Of a DNA stretch of 9,414 nucleotides, positions 1-6,698 are shown piece after piece. The DNA is from Candidatus Thorarchaeota archaeon (lineage in GTDB: Archaea; Asgardarchaeota; Thorarchaeia; Thorarchaeales; Thorarchaeaceae), in the NCBI GenBank assembly GCA_030638785.1, contig DAOWDY010000268.1, forward strand, positions 1 through 9,414, written 5' to 3'. Made by a program: the position numbers and the translations under genes. The notes below the pieces were generated by a model. That model saw nothing but the letters and a program-made list of their open reading frames with translations. It made no database searches and was not told the origin of the DNA. Numbering within the stretch: position 1 is the stretch's first letter; the number at the start of each line of letters is the position of its first letter.

Positions 1-9
1 AGAGTCTAG

Positions 10-1206
10 ATGAACATCAAGAGCCTGTACATAATCAAACGCGAAACTGGCGTGTGTATGTACCACAATGATTTCGTAGAGGTACTCTTCGACCCCGACC
101 TAATATCCTCATTTCTAGTTGCAATGACCTCATTCTTTGATGAGGCAACACAATCTATCTCCTCACGTGCTAGAGCATTTGAGGGGACTGACTATAAAAT
201 CATGGTTGAGTTTGGCGAATGGACGCTAGGGGCACTTTCCGCAGTAGAAGAAGATGAAGATCTCAGACATAAACTGAGAGAAGTTATTAGGATTTTTGAA
301 GAGCAATTCAATCTGTTGAGATGGGTTGAGATGGATCTTGCTGTGTACAGTAGATTCGAGAGATATGTCATCGAAGCATTTCTGCGTGATGAGGTCACAC
401 CTGATAGTATTATTCGACAAAAAATGAACTGGGATCTCACTTTGAAGGAACCCAAGGTAATCTCATTTCTCCAAATTCTGCCGGACGCAATCAGTGTAAA
501 AGATGCGGCTGAATTCTTGGAGGTGCCGCTTGAAGTTGCTCTCGACTTAACAACAGAAGCACTGTGGGTTAAAGCAATTTCAATTAGAAATCCAGTAAAG
601 CCTGAAGATATCTATCAGACAACCTCACTTGAGAGGACTAGTGATTCGATAGAAGGCATTTCACCTGAAACAAGCGCGGCCCTACATGAGTTGAATGGAG
701 AAATCCCACTCTCAATCGCAGCAGAGAGAGTCAAGACGAAAGATCTACGTCGATTCCTAGATGAGATAGGTCTTCTCGCAGAGAGAGAGGCTGTTGAGCG
801 TGTATCTCGGTCCCAAGCAACTCTAGTTCAGCACTCTGCAGTTCTTCAAGAAGTTCTAACCAATTGCTCAAGACTTCTAGGGCTTCGAACCACTCGCAAC
901 ATCTTCATGGAGTCAAGAACTGCACTCTTAGAAATTTATTCATGGCTTTCTTTTGTAGACATGGAAGAAGGGGTTGATGTTGAGATTAGAGGGTCTCTTG
1001 CTAGCGCTGCGATGAAAGGGAAGATTTCATCTGAAGTATTGATTGATGGTTTCACAGCTCTGGTTCAATTTGTCACAAAAAGAGTCAGCATGCTTACTGG
1101 ATCTTCGGTAATCAATAAGGTTCTCTCAAAATCGCGAGAGGATATTGAAAAGACCTATCCCAAAACAGCATACGAAGTTCAGTGGGAACGGATGACGGTC
1201 AAGTAG
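10..1206 (+). CDS. Longin-like, possibly HTH-containing uncharacterised protein (Asgard type)
   Basis: The product is a soluble 398-residue protein with no membrane segment or signal peptide. I do not recognise a named family. Residues 1-127 follow a longin/roadblock-like order: strand (about 2-10, IKSLYIIK), turn with Gly14, second strand (15-22), helix (28-48), strands around 53-78, then a long helix (84-125). This resembles the small adaptin/longin fold found in many Asgard proteins. Residues 150-195 (ISVKDAAEFLEV) and 222-258 (IPLSIAAERV) look like two helix-turn-helix-type segments. Residues 265-385 are predicted helical, with a short strand pair near 320-330. An in-frame TAG ends at base 9, so ATG 10 is the first possible start. 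Met17 (base 58) is an alternative but would cut off the first strand, so ATG 10 is preferred. The Shine-Dalgarno region lies outside the window. The CDS call is firm; the fold assignment is inference. Confidence 0.85.
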   Translation: MNIKSLYIIKRETGVCMYHNDFVEVLFDPDLISSFLVAMTSFFDEATQSISSRARAFEGTDYKIMVEFGEWTLGALSAVEEDEDLRHKLREVIRIFEEQFNLLRWVEMDLAVYSRFERYVIEAFLRDEVTPDSIIRQKMNWDLTLKEPKVISFLQILPDAISVKDAAEFLEVPLEVALDLTTEALWVKAISIRNPVKPEDIYQTTSLERTSDSIEGISPETSAALHELNGEIPLSIAAERVKTKDLRRFLDEIGLLAEREAVERVSRSQATLVQHSAVLQEVLTNCSRLLGLRTTRNIFMESRTALLEIYSWLSFVDMEEGVDVEIRGSLASAAMKGKISSEVLIDGFTALVQFVTKRVSMLTGSSVINKVLSKSREDIEKTYPKTAYEVQWERMTVK

Positions 1207-1228
1207 GCGTGAATTATAACATAAGCAC

Positions 1229-1239
1229 AATATACAAAA
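1229..1239 (+). promoter_or_regulatory. Candidate TATA box for the orphan membrane protein gene
   Basis: The 73-base gap between the first two genes is AT-rich at its start. The stretch AATATACAAAA is a weak archaeal TATA match. Transcription starting about 26 bases downstream, near 1259, would leave a leader of about 20 bases that includes the AGGAGG site. A second weak candidate (TTATAAC) lies near 1214. The gene could instead be co-transcribed with the one upstream. Confidence 0.3.
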
Positions 1240-1266
1240 CCTAGTCGGAAATCGTTTAGTTGTATC

Positions 1267-1272
1267 AGGAGG
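1267..1272 (+). promoter_or_regulatory. Shine-Dalgarno site that sets a GTG start
   Basis: A perfect AGGAGG lies seven bases before GTG 1280. No ATG is found near this spacing, so the site supports GTG as the true start of the membrane protein gene. Confidence 0.75.
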
Positions 1273-1279
1273 ACACTGA

Positions 1280-2053
1280 GTGAATAAACATCTTAGGGAT
1301 GCACTGCTACCATTCATTATTCTAGGAGTTGTATCTCTATTTGTTTTCATCGGAGTGTCTTCGTCCACGGATCCAGTAACTGTTTCCTTAATGTCATCTT
1401 CACTTCTTGTCATCATTGCCTTCATTGTATCAGCCTTAGGACTCTGGCTGGTTTTCAAAGAAGGGTTGATTAGAAATGACCGACTACTAATGCTGAACAC
1501 ACATCTTGCCATCGGACTTCTCATTTTTGCAGTTGCTGAAGTCGTAAGCATAATGGTTGAGCAACTTGCAAATCCCCTATCATACAGCTTTGCTATTGGA
1601 ATTATCCAGTTGGTTGCGGTGGTGTTATGGGCAGAAGGGGTTGTTGTATACCTCTACTCTACAAATAGTGTCCTGGAGTTCGCTCAGAATCGTTATGTTA
1701 TACCGCTCATCATTATCTTGATCTCAGCTTTCTACGTTGTAGCCGCAGCATTCACCATAGGGACCCAGACTTTCCCCATCGGTCGAGTTCTGTCAGTTCC
1801 CATTGGAATAGGATTGACAATGATACTCGTATCCATGTCCATTCTTCTTTGGTGTTATCGAGGAGGATACTTAGCAATCCCAACTCTCTTGACTGTTCTT
1901 GGTTCACTACTACTTGTAGTGAGAACTGTATCATGGGGATACGTAGGAATCAGTATCTCGGATCCAAATGCTCAAATGTTAGCTGTCGGAGCCTACCTGC
2001 TTCTAGGTGCATCTCTTTCATTCAGATCGGAGAAACTAGCGAAAGTCGATTAA
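1280..2053 (+). CDS. Orphan polytopic membrane protein, about 8 TM helices
   Basis: The 257-residue product is almost entirely hydrophobic helices. Likely membrane segments are near residues 10-27, 37-58, 72-92, 102-125, 140-160, 170-192, 197-218 and 228-247, joined by short loops. The C-terminal tail is short and basic/acidic (RSEKLAKVD). No catalytic motif, transporter signature or soluble domain can be seen. The general look resembles N-terminal sensor modules of membrane signalling proteins, but no kinase or cyclase domain follows, so I assign no function. The GTG start is backed by a perfect AGGAGG. The gene follows the longin-like gene on the same strand after 73 bases. Its TAA stop overlaps the stop of the convergent ABC subunit gene by three bases, with four bases shared between the two reading frames. 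Confidence 0.85.
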   Translation: MNKHLRDALLPFIILGVVSLFVFIGVSSSTDPVTVSLMSSSLLVIIAFIVSALGLWLVFKEGLIRNDRLLMLNTHLAIGLLIFAVAEVVSIMVEQLANPLSYSFAIGIIQLVAVVLWAEGVVVYLYSTNSVLEFAQNRYVIPLIIILISAFYVVAAAFTIGTQTFPIGRVLSVPIGIGLTMILVSMSILLWCYRGGYLAIPTLLTVLGSLLLVVRTVSWGYVGISISDPNAQMLAVGAYLLLGASLSFRSEKLAKVD

Positions 2054-4137
2054 GACTCTTCGCCAGATTCCAATTTTTCCAGAAGTTCTCTGATTGGAGG
2101 TGGTAGCATATCCTTGTGGGCAAGCATTTGCTTTCGTTGTTCGGGAGACATATTCTTGATCATCTCCTTCATCTTCTCGGGATCTGGAGGACCACCCATC
2201 CCCATCATTCCACCTAGTCCACCCATGCCTCCCATTCCACCATGACCACCCATCATCCCAGGTCCAGCTGGAACAGCATCTTTGGTATCATCCTTGACAA
2301 CTTCTTTGGCAGTTTCAGCAGCTTCCTCAGTTAACTCCTCAAACCCTTGATGTGCGTAGTAAGTATCGTATAGAGATTTGAAGGTACCATTGAGAGCCAG
2401 AAGCTCTTCATGAGTTCCCTCCTCAATCAAATCACCATGATCAAAGACAAAGACCCTAGATGCGTTTGCGATTGTCGTGAGTCGATGTGCGATTACAATT
2501 GTGGTTCGATTTGCAAACAGTTTCTCCTGAGCATCCTGAACAAGAGACTCGCTATAAGCATCCAATCTACTAGTTGCTTCATCGAGAATCAGAATCTTTG
2601 GATCAGCAAGCATTGTTCTGGCGATTGTAATCATCTGTCGTTGTCCTGCGCTGAGATTTTTTCCACTTTCAAAGATGATAGTTTCATAACCTTCAGCAAG
2701 AACCTCAATGAATTCATTCGCACCAATGATTTTACATAGCTCGATGATCTCCTCATCTGATGCACCAGGTCTTCCATACCGAATGTTCTCGAAAATTGTA
2801 TCGTCGAATAGATAGGGCTCTTGGGGAATGAGAGAAACCGTATTGTGTAGAGAATCCAAAGTTGTTTCGCGAAGATCTTGGGTTCCAATAAGGATTCGTC
2901 CTGAATCAGGGTCATAGAATCGATTGACAAGTGCTGCAAGAGTAGTCTTTCCAGCACCGGTATGGCCAACTACAGCAACCATCTCACCAGGTGCGATGCT
3001 GAAATCTACGTTCTTGAGGACTGGTGTGTCTTTAACATATGAGAATGTAACATCCTCAAAGGAGATTCCATCACTCTCCTCAGCAAGGGAGATTGCCAAT
3101 TCGGAATCAGCAATGGATGGCGTTGACTCTAACACATCCGAAACTCTGTCCATTGCAGCCATTGATGCTTGAACCTGTGCAAAGCTCATTACTACCATTA
3201 GGAGTGGCCACATGAATCTGCCAACTAGAATTACACCAAGAAACACTTGACCTATCGTAAGAACTGGAAGTGTGCCTACCGCCAATGCACCAGCAACAAA
3301 GAGAACAGCAGCAGTAGCAAACTGACCAATTGATCTCACTAATGGCTGCATGGCACTCATGAGAATCATGAACCGGAAACCATGTTTGTACGACTGTTGA
3401 TTTAATTCAAGCATTTCTTCTGCAAGCTCTTTCTCACGGTTGAACGCTTTAGCGATATGAATACCACTAAGATTCTCCGCAATCTGTCCAGAAACTTTTC
3501 CAGCAGCTCTTTGAGATGCTAGCATAATCCGCTGTCCAACAGTTCCAAAAAGAACAGCAACAAATGCAACTCCGGGAATCACTACTAGTGACGTAAGTGC
3601 AAGCGCAGGTGCGGCAAACCAAAGGAGTAGAAATGAAGATATAATCATCAGTATCTGACTTGAAAAACTAATTATCACTTGAACTCCAGTTCCTAAGGAA
3701 ACAGCATCTGTTGTAACTCTAGATGTAACATTTCCACTCTGTTCCGATTTATGGTATGAAAGATCAGCCTCCACAAGATGATTGTACACGTCTTCTTGCA
3801 CGTTCTGCACAAAACCAGCTTGTGCTCCAGCTAATATCCACGTGTTGACGCCAAATAATATCCATGCTGTAACCTTGATCAGAATATAGAGTCCAATAAG
3901 CATGAGTAAAGTATTGAAGGTACTATTTCCATCTGCAACTAGATCAATTCCTATCGAAAGTATTAGAGGATCAAAAACCGAAACAATCGTAGCTACCAAT
4001 GAAAGAATAGCCCCAATTGTCACAATCCTCTTGAATCTACCAAGATATCCAAACATACGACCAAGTAGTACTCTAATTGGCCGACTGCGTTTATCCTTAC
4101 CTCCAAACATGCCTCTAGGTCCATGACGCATACCCAT
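2050..4137 (-). CDS. ABC exporter subunit B (membrane plus ATPase domain; canonical Walker B Glu, Gly/Met-rich tail)
   Basis: This is a 695-residue half-transporter of the multidrug/lipid exporter type. Six membrane helices lie near residues 37-67, 74-103, 152-175, 177-200, 270-290 and 295-320. The ATPase domain (about 358-590) has aromatic Tyr367, Walker A GHTGAGKT (391-398), Q-loop Gln439, signature LSAGQ (495-499, Ala for the usual Gly), Walker B ILILDE (515-520) with catalytic Glu520, D-loop SRLD, and switch His551. The pattern fits the subunit that supplies the active ATP site and a weakened signature to its partner. The N-terminus is Met/Gly/His-rich (MGMRHGPRGMFGG), as in paired bacterial exporters. 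After the ATPase domain comes an acidic linker, a Gly/Met-rich tract (624-652) and a Met-rich helix (653-692), making it about 80-100 residues longer than usual. The ATG overlaps the partner's stop (TAATG) and has GGGAGGT eight bases upstream, so translation is probably coupled. The substrate is unknown. Confidence 0.95.
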   Translation of the reverse strand: MGMRHGPRGMFGGKDKRSRPIRVLLGRMFGYLGRFKRIVTIGAILSLVATIVSVFDPLILSIGIDLVADGNSTFNTLLMLIGLYILIKVTAWILFGVNTWILAGAQAGFVQNVQEDVYNHLVEADLSYHKSEQSGNVTSRVTTDAVSLGTGVQVIISFSSQILMIISSFLLLWFAAPALALTSLVVIPGVAFVAVLFGTVGQRIMLASQRAAGKVSGQIAENLSGIHIAKAFNREKELAEEMLELNQQSYKHGFRFMILMSAMQPLVRSIGQFATAAVLFVAGALAVGTLPVLTIGQVFLGVILVGRFMWPLLMVVMSFAQVQASMAAMDRVSDVLESTPSIADSELAISLAEESDGISFEDVTFSYVKDTPVLKNVDFSIAPGEMVAVVGHTGAGKTTLAALVNRFYDPDSGRILIGTQDLRETTLDSLHNTVSLIPQEPYLFDDTIFENIRYGRPGASDEEIIELCKIIGANEFIEVLAEGYETIIFESGKNLSAGQRQMITIARTMLADPKILILDEATSRLDAYSESLVQDAQEKLFANRTTIVIAHRLTTIANASRVFVFDHGDLIEEGTHEELLALNGTFKSLYDTYYAHQGFEELTEEAAETAKEVVKDDTKDAVPAGPGMMGGHGGMGGMGGLGGMMGMGGPPDPEKMKEMIKNMSPEQRKQMLAHKDMLPPPIRELLEKLESGEES
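2182..2268 (-). repeat. Gly/Met-rich low-complexity tract in the ABC subunit B tail
   Basis: Residues 624-652 consist almost only of Gly and Met with one His, in GGM-like steps (GGMGGMGGLGG). The tract resembles in composition the C-terminal GGM tail of GroEL-type chaperonins, although the protein is otherwise unrelated. It is probably a flexible cytoplasmic linker leading to the Met-rich terminal helix. Confidence 0.8.
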
Positions 4138-4152
4138 TACTGAGCACCTCCC
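4137..4152 (-). promoter_or_regulatory. TAATG stop/start overlap with strong Shine-Dalgarno
   Basis: On the minus strand the stop TAA of subunit A and the start ATG of subunit B share one A. GGGAGGT (4152-4146), inside the end of the subunit A gene, lies eight bases before that ATG. This layout is typical of translational coupling and would help make the two subunits in equal amounts. Confidence 0.8.
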
Positions 4153-5996
4153 TTGATTGCCACGCCAGCAAGCAAAGCTTTCGCTCCGGGCAATCGTTCG
4201 AAGATACGACGGTATAGTTCGGATTCTCGCAACAGATCATCATGACATCCAGCATCAATCAAGCGACCCTTATCCAGCATGATAACCAAATCTGATTCAA
4301 TGAGCGTTCGAAGCCTTTGTGTAACAGTAATGCTTGTACGTCCCACCATGACCTCATCTAATGCCTTCCTCATGAGGAATTCTGTTTGAGCATCTACGGC
4401 ACTAACTGAATCATCGAGTAGCAGTATTTTTGGATCTTGAATGAGTGCTCTTGCAATTGCCAGTCGCTGTCTCTGTCCTCCTGATAGAGTCATACCACGC
4501 TCACCAATCATGGCATCGTAGCCGTCTTCTAGTTCAACAATGAATTCATGTGCTTGAGCCCTCTTCGCAGCCTCTTCTACTTGCTCCCTAGTTGCATCAG
4601 GTCTTCCAAAAGCTATGTTATCATGAACAGTCATTCGAAACAGGAAGATATCTTGCTCAACTAATCCAACATTGTCACGCACTGTACTCGTGCGAACATC
4701 TCTCAGATTAACATCACCAATTCGAACTTCACCCTCTGTTGGGTCATAAAGTCTCAACAGCATTTTGAGAACTGTACTCTTGCCACCACCTGGGCCCCCA
4801 ATAAGAGCCACACGATATCCACCCGGAATCTTGATGTTGAGATCTTTGAGCGCATAATGGTCATTGTTTCCATTAGTTGTGTTGTACTTGAAACTGATGT
4901 GGTTGAATTCAATATCTCCTAACCAGTTAATTTCAGCGACCTCTTCTTCAGGTTCAATCATTGGTTCTTTCCAGCTTAGAATATCAACAATACGCTGAGC
5001 ATTTACAAATCCTCCACGCATCATTAGTAACATGTGTGGCAATTGAAAATTAAGCATTTCAAGAGCAACGAGGAGTCCGAGAATTTGAATGAGAGTTCCT
5101 TTTGTGATAATCCCGGTCCAAACTGAATAGCCACCGTAGAAGAATGCAATAGTTGTCATTGCAGTTAGTATGAGAGCTGGAAGATAGAATGCAGCGAGTT
5201 GACCCTCTCTGGCAACCCTTTTTTCATATTGTTTGCTTACTTCTCCGAATTTAGCTTGTTCATGTTCCTCTTTACCAAATGCACGTACGACTTCGATTCC
5301 TTGAAACACACCCTGTGTTCGTGATGTCAGATTCTCCATAACTTCTGAACGCTGGCGTCGAACTGGCTCCACTGCATTAGCGTATTTGTAAGCATAAAGG
5401 AGATAGATTGGGGTTCCTACCAAGATGATAGAGGTGAAGATTCCTACAGGCACATTGATGAATGGGATAACGAAGAGTACAATCAATCCTGGGGTCTGAT
5501 CAATAATTGACAACAAGACTCCTGTGATTATTATTGATGCAAAGCCACCTAATATGTTCCGTAAAGCTGGATTAAGGGAGAAGCGTACCCAGCTAATGTC
5601 TTGCATGGCAACTGAGAGAAGCCGCTTACTATCGACTTCGTCATGGAAGGTCATACTGTAATCCTGAAGATCTTCAAAGAAATCCTGCCTTGCATCCCTC
5701 TCCCATGAAAGCGTAACAACTGCCCAAATGTAACCTACAACAAAGTACATTGCCATATACAGGAGACCAAGACCTACTATGAGCCACACGTAGTTGACGA
5801 ATTGAGTGCTAAGTCCTCCAACTTCTAGCTCATCTACTGCTAACCCTACTATCACGGTTGGGATTGTAACTAACAATATCGATACAACAGTCAATATTGT
5901 TGCAAGAGTAATAGAAAGCGGGTGTCTAATGAGCCCACCTAGCATATATCGGGAAGGACTCTTTGTTTTTGATATTCCATTGTCATTTGATGCCAT
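4137..5996 (-). CDS. ABC exporter subunit A (membrane plus ATPase domain; degenerate catalytic site)
   Basis: This is a 619-residue half-transporter and the partner of the gene downstream. Six membrane helices lie near residues 29-55, 64-94, 142-165, 167-200, 265-290 and 297-327. The ATPase domain (about 360-600) has Walker A GGPGGGKS (400-407), Q-loop Gln448, the X-loop IGERG (497-501), a canonical LSGGQ signature (504-508) and Walker B ILLLDD (524-529). Asp529 replaces the catalytic Glu, and Gln560 (VTQRL) replaces the switch His. These two changes are known from the non-hydrolysing site of heterodimeric exporters such as TM287/288 and LmrCD, so this subunit most likely binds ATP at a regulatory site. 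The gene begins four bases after the padR-type stop. Its AGGAG site (6010-6006) lies inside the end of that gene, nine bases before the ATG, indicating one operon. The exported compound cannot be read from sequence; amphiphilic drugs, antimicrobial peptides or lipids are the usual range. Confidence 0.95.
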   Translation of the reverse strand: MASNDNGISKTKSPSRYMLGGLIRHPLSITLATILTVVSILLVTIPTVIVGLAVDELEVGGLSTQFVNYVWLIVGLGLLYMAMYFVVGYIWAVVTLSWERDARQDFFEDLQDYSMTFHDEVDSKRLLSVAMQDISWVRFSLNPALRNILGGFASIIITGVLLSIIDQTPGLIVLFVIPFINVPVGIFTSIILVGTPIYLLYAYKYANAVEPVRRQRSEVMENLTSRTQGVFQGIEVVRAFGKEEHEQAKFGEVSKQYEKRVAREGQLAAFYLPALILTAMTTIAFFYGGYSVWTGIITKGTLIQILGLLVALEMLNFQLPHMLLMMRGGFVNAQRIVDILSWKEPMIEPEEEVAEINWLGDIEFNHISFKYNTTNGNNDHYALKDLNIKIPGGYRVALIGGPGGGKSTVLKMLLRLYDPTEGEVRIGDVNLRDVRTSTVRDNVGLVEQDIFLFRMTVHDNIAFGRPDATREQVEEAAKRAQAHEFIVELEDGYDAMIGERGMTLSGGQRQRLAIARALIQDPKILLLDDSVSAVDAQTEFLMRKALDEVMVGRTSITVTQRLRTLIESDLVIMLDKGRLIDAGCHDDLLRESELYRRIFERLPGAKALLAGVAIKGGAQ

Positions 5997-6000
5997 TGTC

Positions 6001-6546
6001 TTAGTCTCCTAGGTTCTTGATGAGTTCCTCAAGTCGTTCATGTGCCTTTGTAAGCTTGGTCTTGAGCTTCTTTTTTTGATTATCAGTTAGTTGGGACTGA
6101 ATACCATCTAGATGTTCAATCGCCATTCGAATTCCATGTACGTGAAAGATGGCCTGATCAGAAGAATCAAGCATCTGCATCCATACAGCTCTATGAATGC
6201 GGGTTCGATCTTCAACATCGCCCTTTCGTTTAAAGGTCTCTTTGAAGTGGTTGTGTCCTTTTTCGGAAAGTGTGTATATCTTGCTACGGCCATCCGTTCT
6301 GACTGTCTTAATCAAGCCATGCTCTTCTAAAGAACTTAGGAGTGGATAGATTGAACCTGGGCTAGGTCGCCACTTTCCTTGACTGCGTTCCTCAAGAATC
6401 TCCATAATCTGTGTACCCGTTAACTCTCTCTTAGTGAGGAGTCGAGCTATCAAGAGTTTTAGAAACCCTCTTGGAACAAACTGGATATCTTTGAGATTGT
6501 CACAGTTTTCCGATTCAGCAGGGGTCACATCTTTCACCTTCACCAC
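6001..6546 (-). CDS. PadR-family transcriptional regulator
   Basis: This 181-residue protein has the PadR winged helix at about residues 26-100. Visible hallmarks are GFLKLLIARLL, the turn before ELTGTQIMEIL, the recognition-helix motif PSPGSIYPLLSSLEEHGLI (61-79), and the wing GRSKIYTLSEKG (86-97). The C-terminal region (about 120-180) is helical with a charged coiled-coil-like end, as expected for dimerisation. PadR proteins usually repress adjacent efflux genes until a ligand binds, and LmrR, which controls the heterodimeric pump LmrCD, is the closest known parallel. It is the first gene of the exporter operon, and a 12-base repeat array directly abuts its start, so autoregulation is likely. 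The start is uncertain: GTG codons in frame occur at 6546, 6543, 6537 and 6528. The one at 6528 has an AGGTG six bases upstream and would remove six residues without touching the DNA-binding domain. Confidence 0.93.
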   Translation of the reverse strand: MVKVKDVTPAESENCDNLKDIQFVPRGFLKLLIARLLTKRELTGTQIMEILEERSQGKWRPSPGSIYPLLSSLEEHGLIKTVRTDGRSKIYTLSEKGHNHFKETFKRKGDVEDRTRIHRAVWMQMLDSSDQAIFHVHGIRMAIEHLDGIQSQLTDNQKKKLKTKLTKAHERLEELIKNLGD

Positions 6547-6606
6547 AATATCGAATTTGATATCGAATGCGATATTGCATGTGATATCGAATGCGATATA
6601 AATGTC
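6547..6606 (+). repeat. Five-unit 12-bp tandem repeat, probable PadR operator array
   Basis: GATAT, or AATAT in the first unit, recurs at 6547, 6559, 6571, 6583 and 6595, an exact 12-base period. Units 2 and 4 are identical (GATATCGAATGC); units 1, 3 and 5 are diverged. The same bases form overlapping inverted repeats: ATATCG-AATG-CGATAT occurs perfectly at 6560-6575 and 6584-6599, with imperfect forms at 6548-6563 and 6572-6587. Dyad symmetry suits a dimeric winged-helix protein. The array begins one base before the annotated padR-type start and overlaps its TATA-like box, so a bound regulator would block transcription of the operon. That it binds this PadR protein is inference from position. 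Confidence 0.8.
6596..6602 (-). promoter_or_regulatory. TATA-like box of the padR-exporter operon
   Basis: On the minus strand these bases read TTTATAT, a good archaeal TATA element. The start of transcription would fall near 6573, inside the repeat array, leaving a leader of about 27 bases. The same bases on the plus strand read ATATAAA, so use in the other direction towards the DUF2070 gene is possible. No clear BRE was seen on the minus-strand side. Confidence 0.5.
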
Positions 6607-6650
6607 ACGGTTGGTACTTTTCGTAAGTTATTAGGAGTCTAATGACAAGT

Positions 6651-6658
6651 TTGATAAG
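6651..6658 (+). promoter_or_regulatory. Candidate TATA box for the DUF2070 gene
   Basis: TTGATAAG is a weak TATA match. Transcription from about 6680 would give a short leader that includes GAGAGG (6685-6690), eight bases before ATG 6699. An alternative is the stronger ATATAAA at 6596-6602, which would give a leader of about 70 bases. Apart from the repeat array, I see no other structure between 6607 and 6698. Confidence 0.3.
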
Positions 6659-6698
6659 ATTGGTAACTTGGGCATAATTATTTCGAGAGGTTTTACTC

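Noticed and set aside
1126..1551. 141-codon minus-strand open frame
   Set aside because: It crosses the end of one well-supported gene and the start of another, has no Shine-Dalgarno site, and its translation is Ser/Thr/Arg-rich with no recognisable pattern, as expected for an antisense shadow.
2410..2739. 109-codon plus-strand open frame with several Cys residues
   Set aside because: It lies fully antisense to the ATPase domain of ABC subunit B, whose motifs are intact. The Cys-rich look comes from the complement of conserved codons.
2631..2969. 112-codon minus-strand open frame within ABC subunit B
   Set aside because: It is an alternative frame inside the Walker A to signature region of a gene with clear protein-level conservation; no motif or start signal of its own.
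4400..4420. Degenerate Walker B of subunit A as a sign of gene decay
   Set aside because: The frame is intact, other motifs are perfect, and the change pairs with a matching weak signature in subunit B, so it is a functional asymmetry and not decay.
6547..6606. CRISPR-like or mobile-element repeat
   Set aside because: Units are only 12 bases, head to tail with no spacers, and sit precisely in a promoter; operator array is a better explanation.
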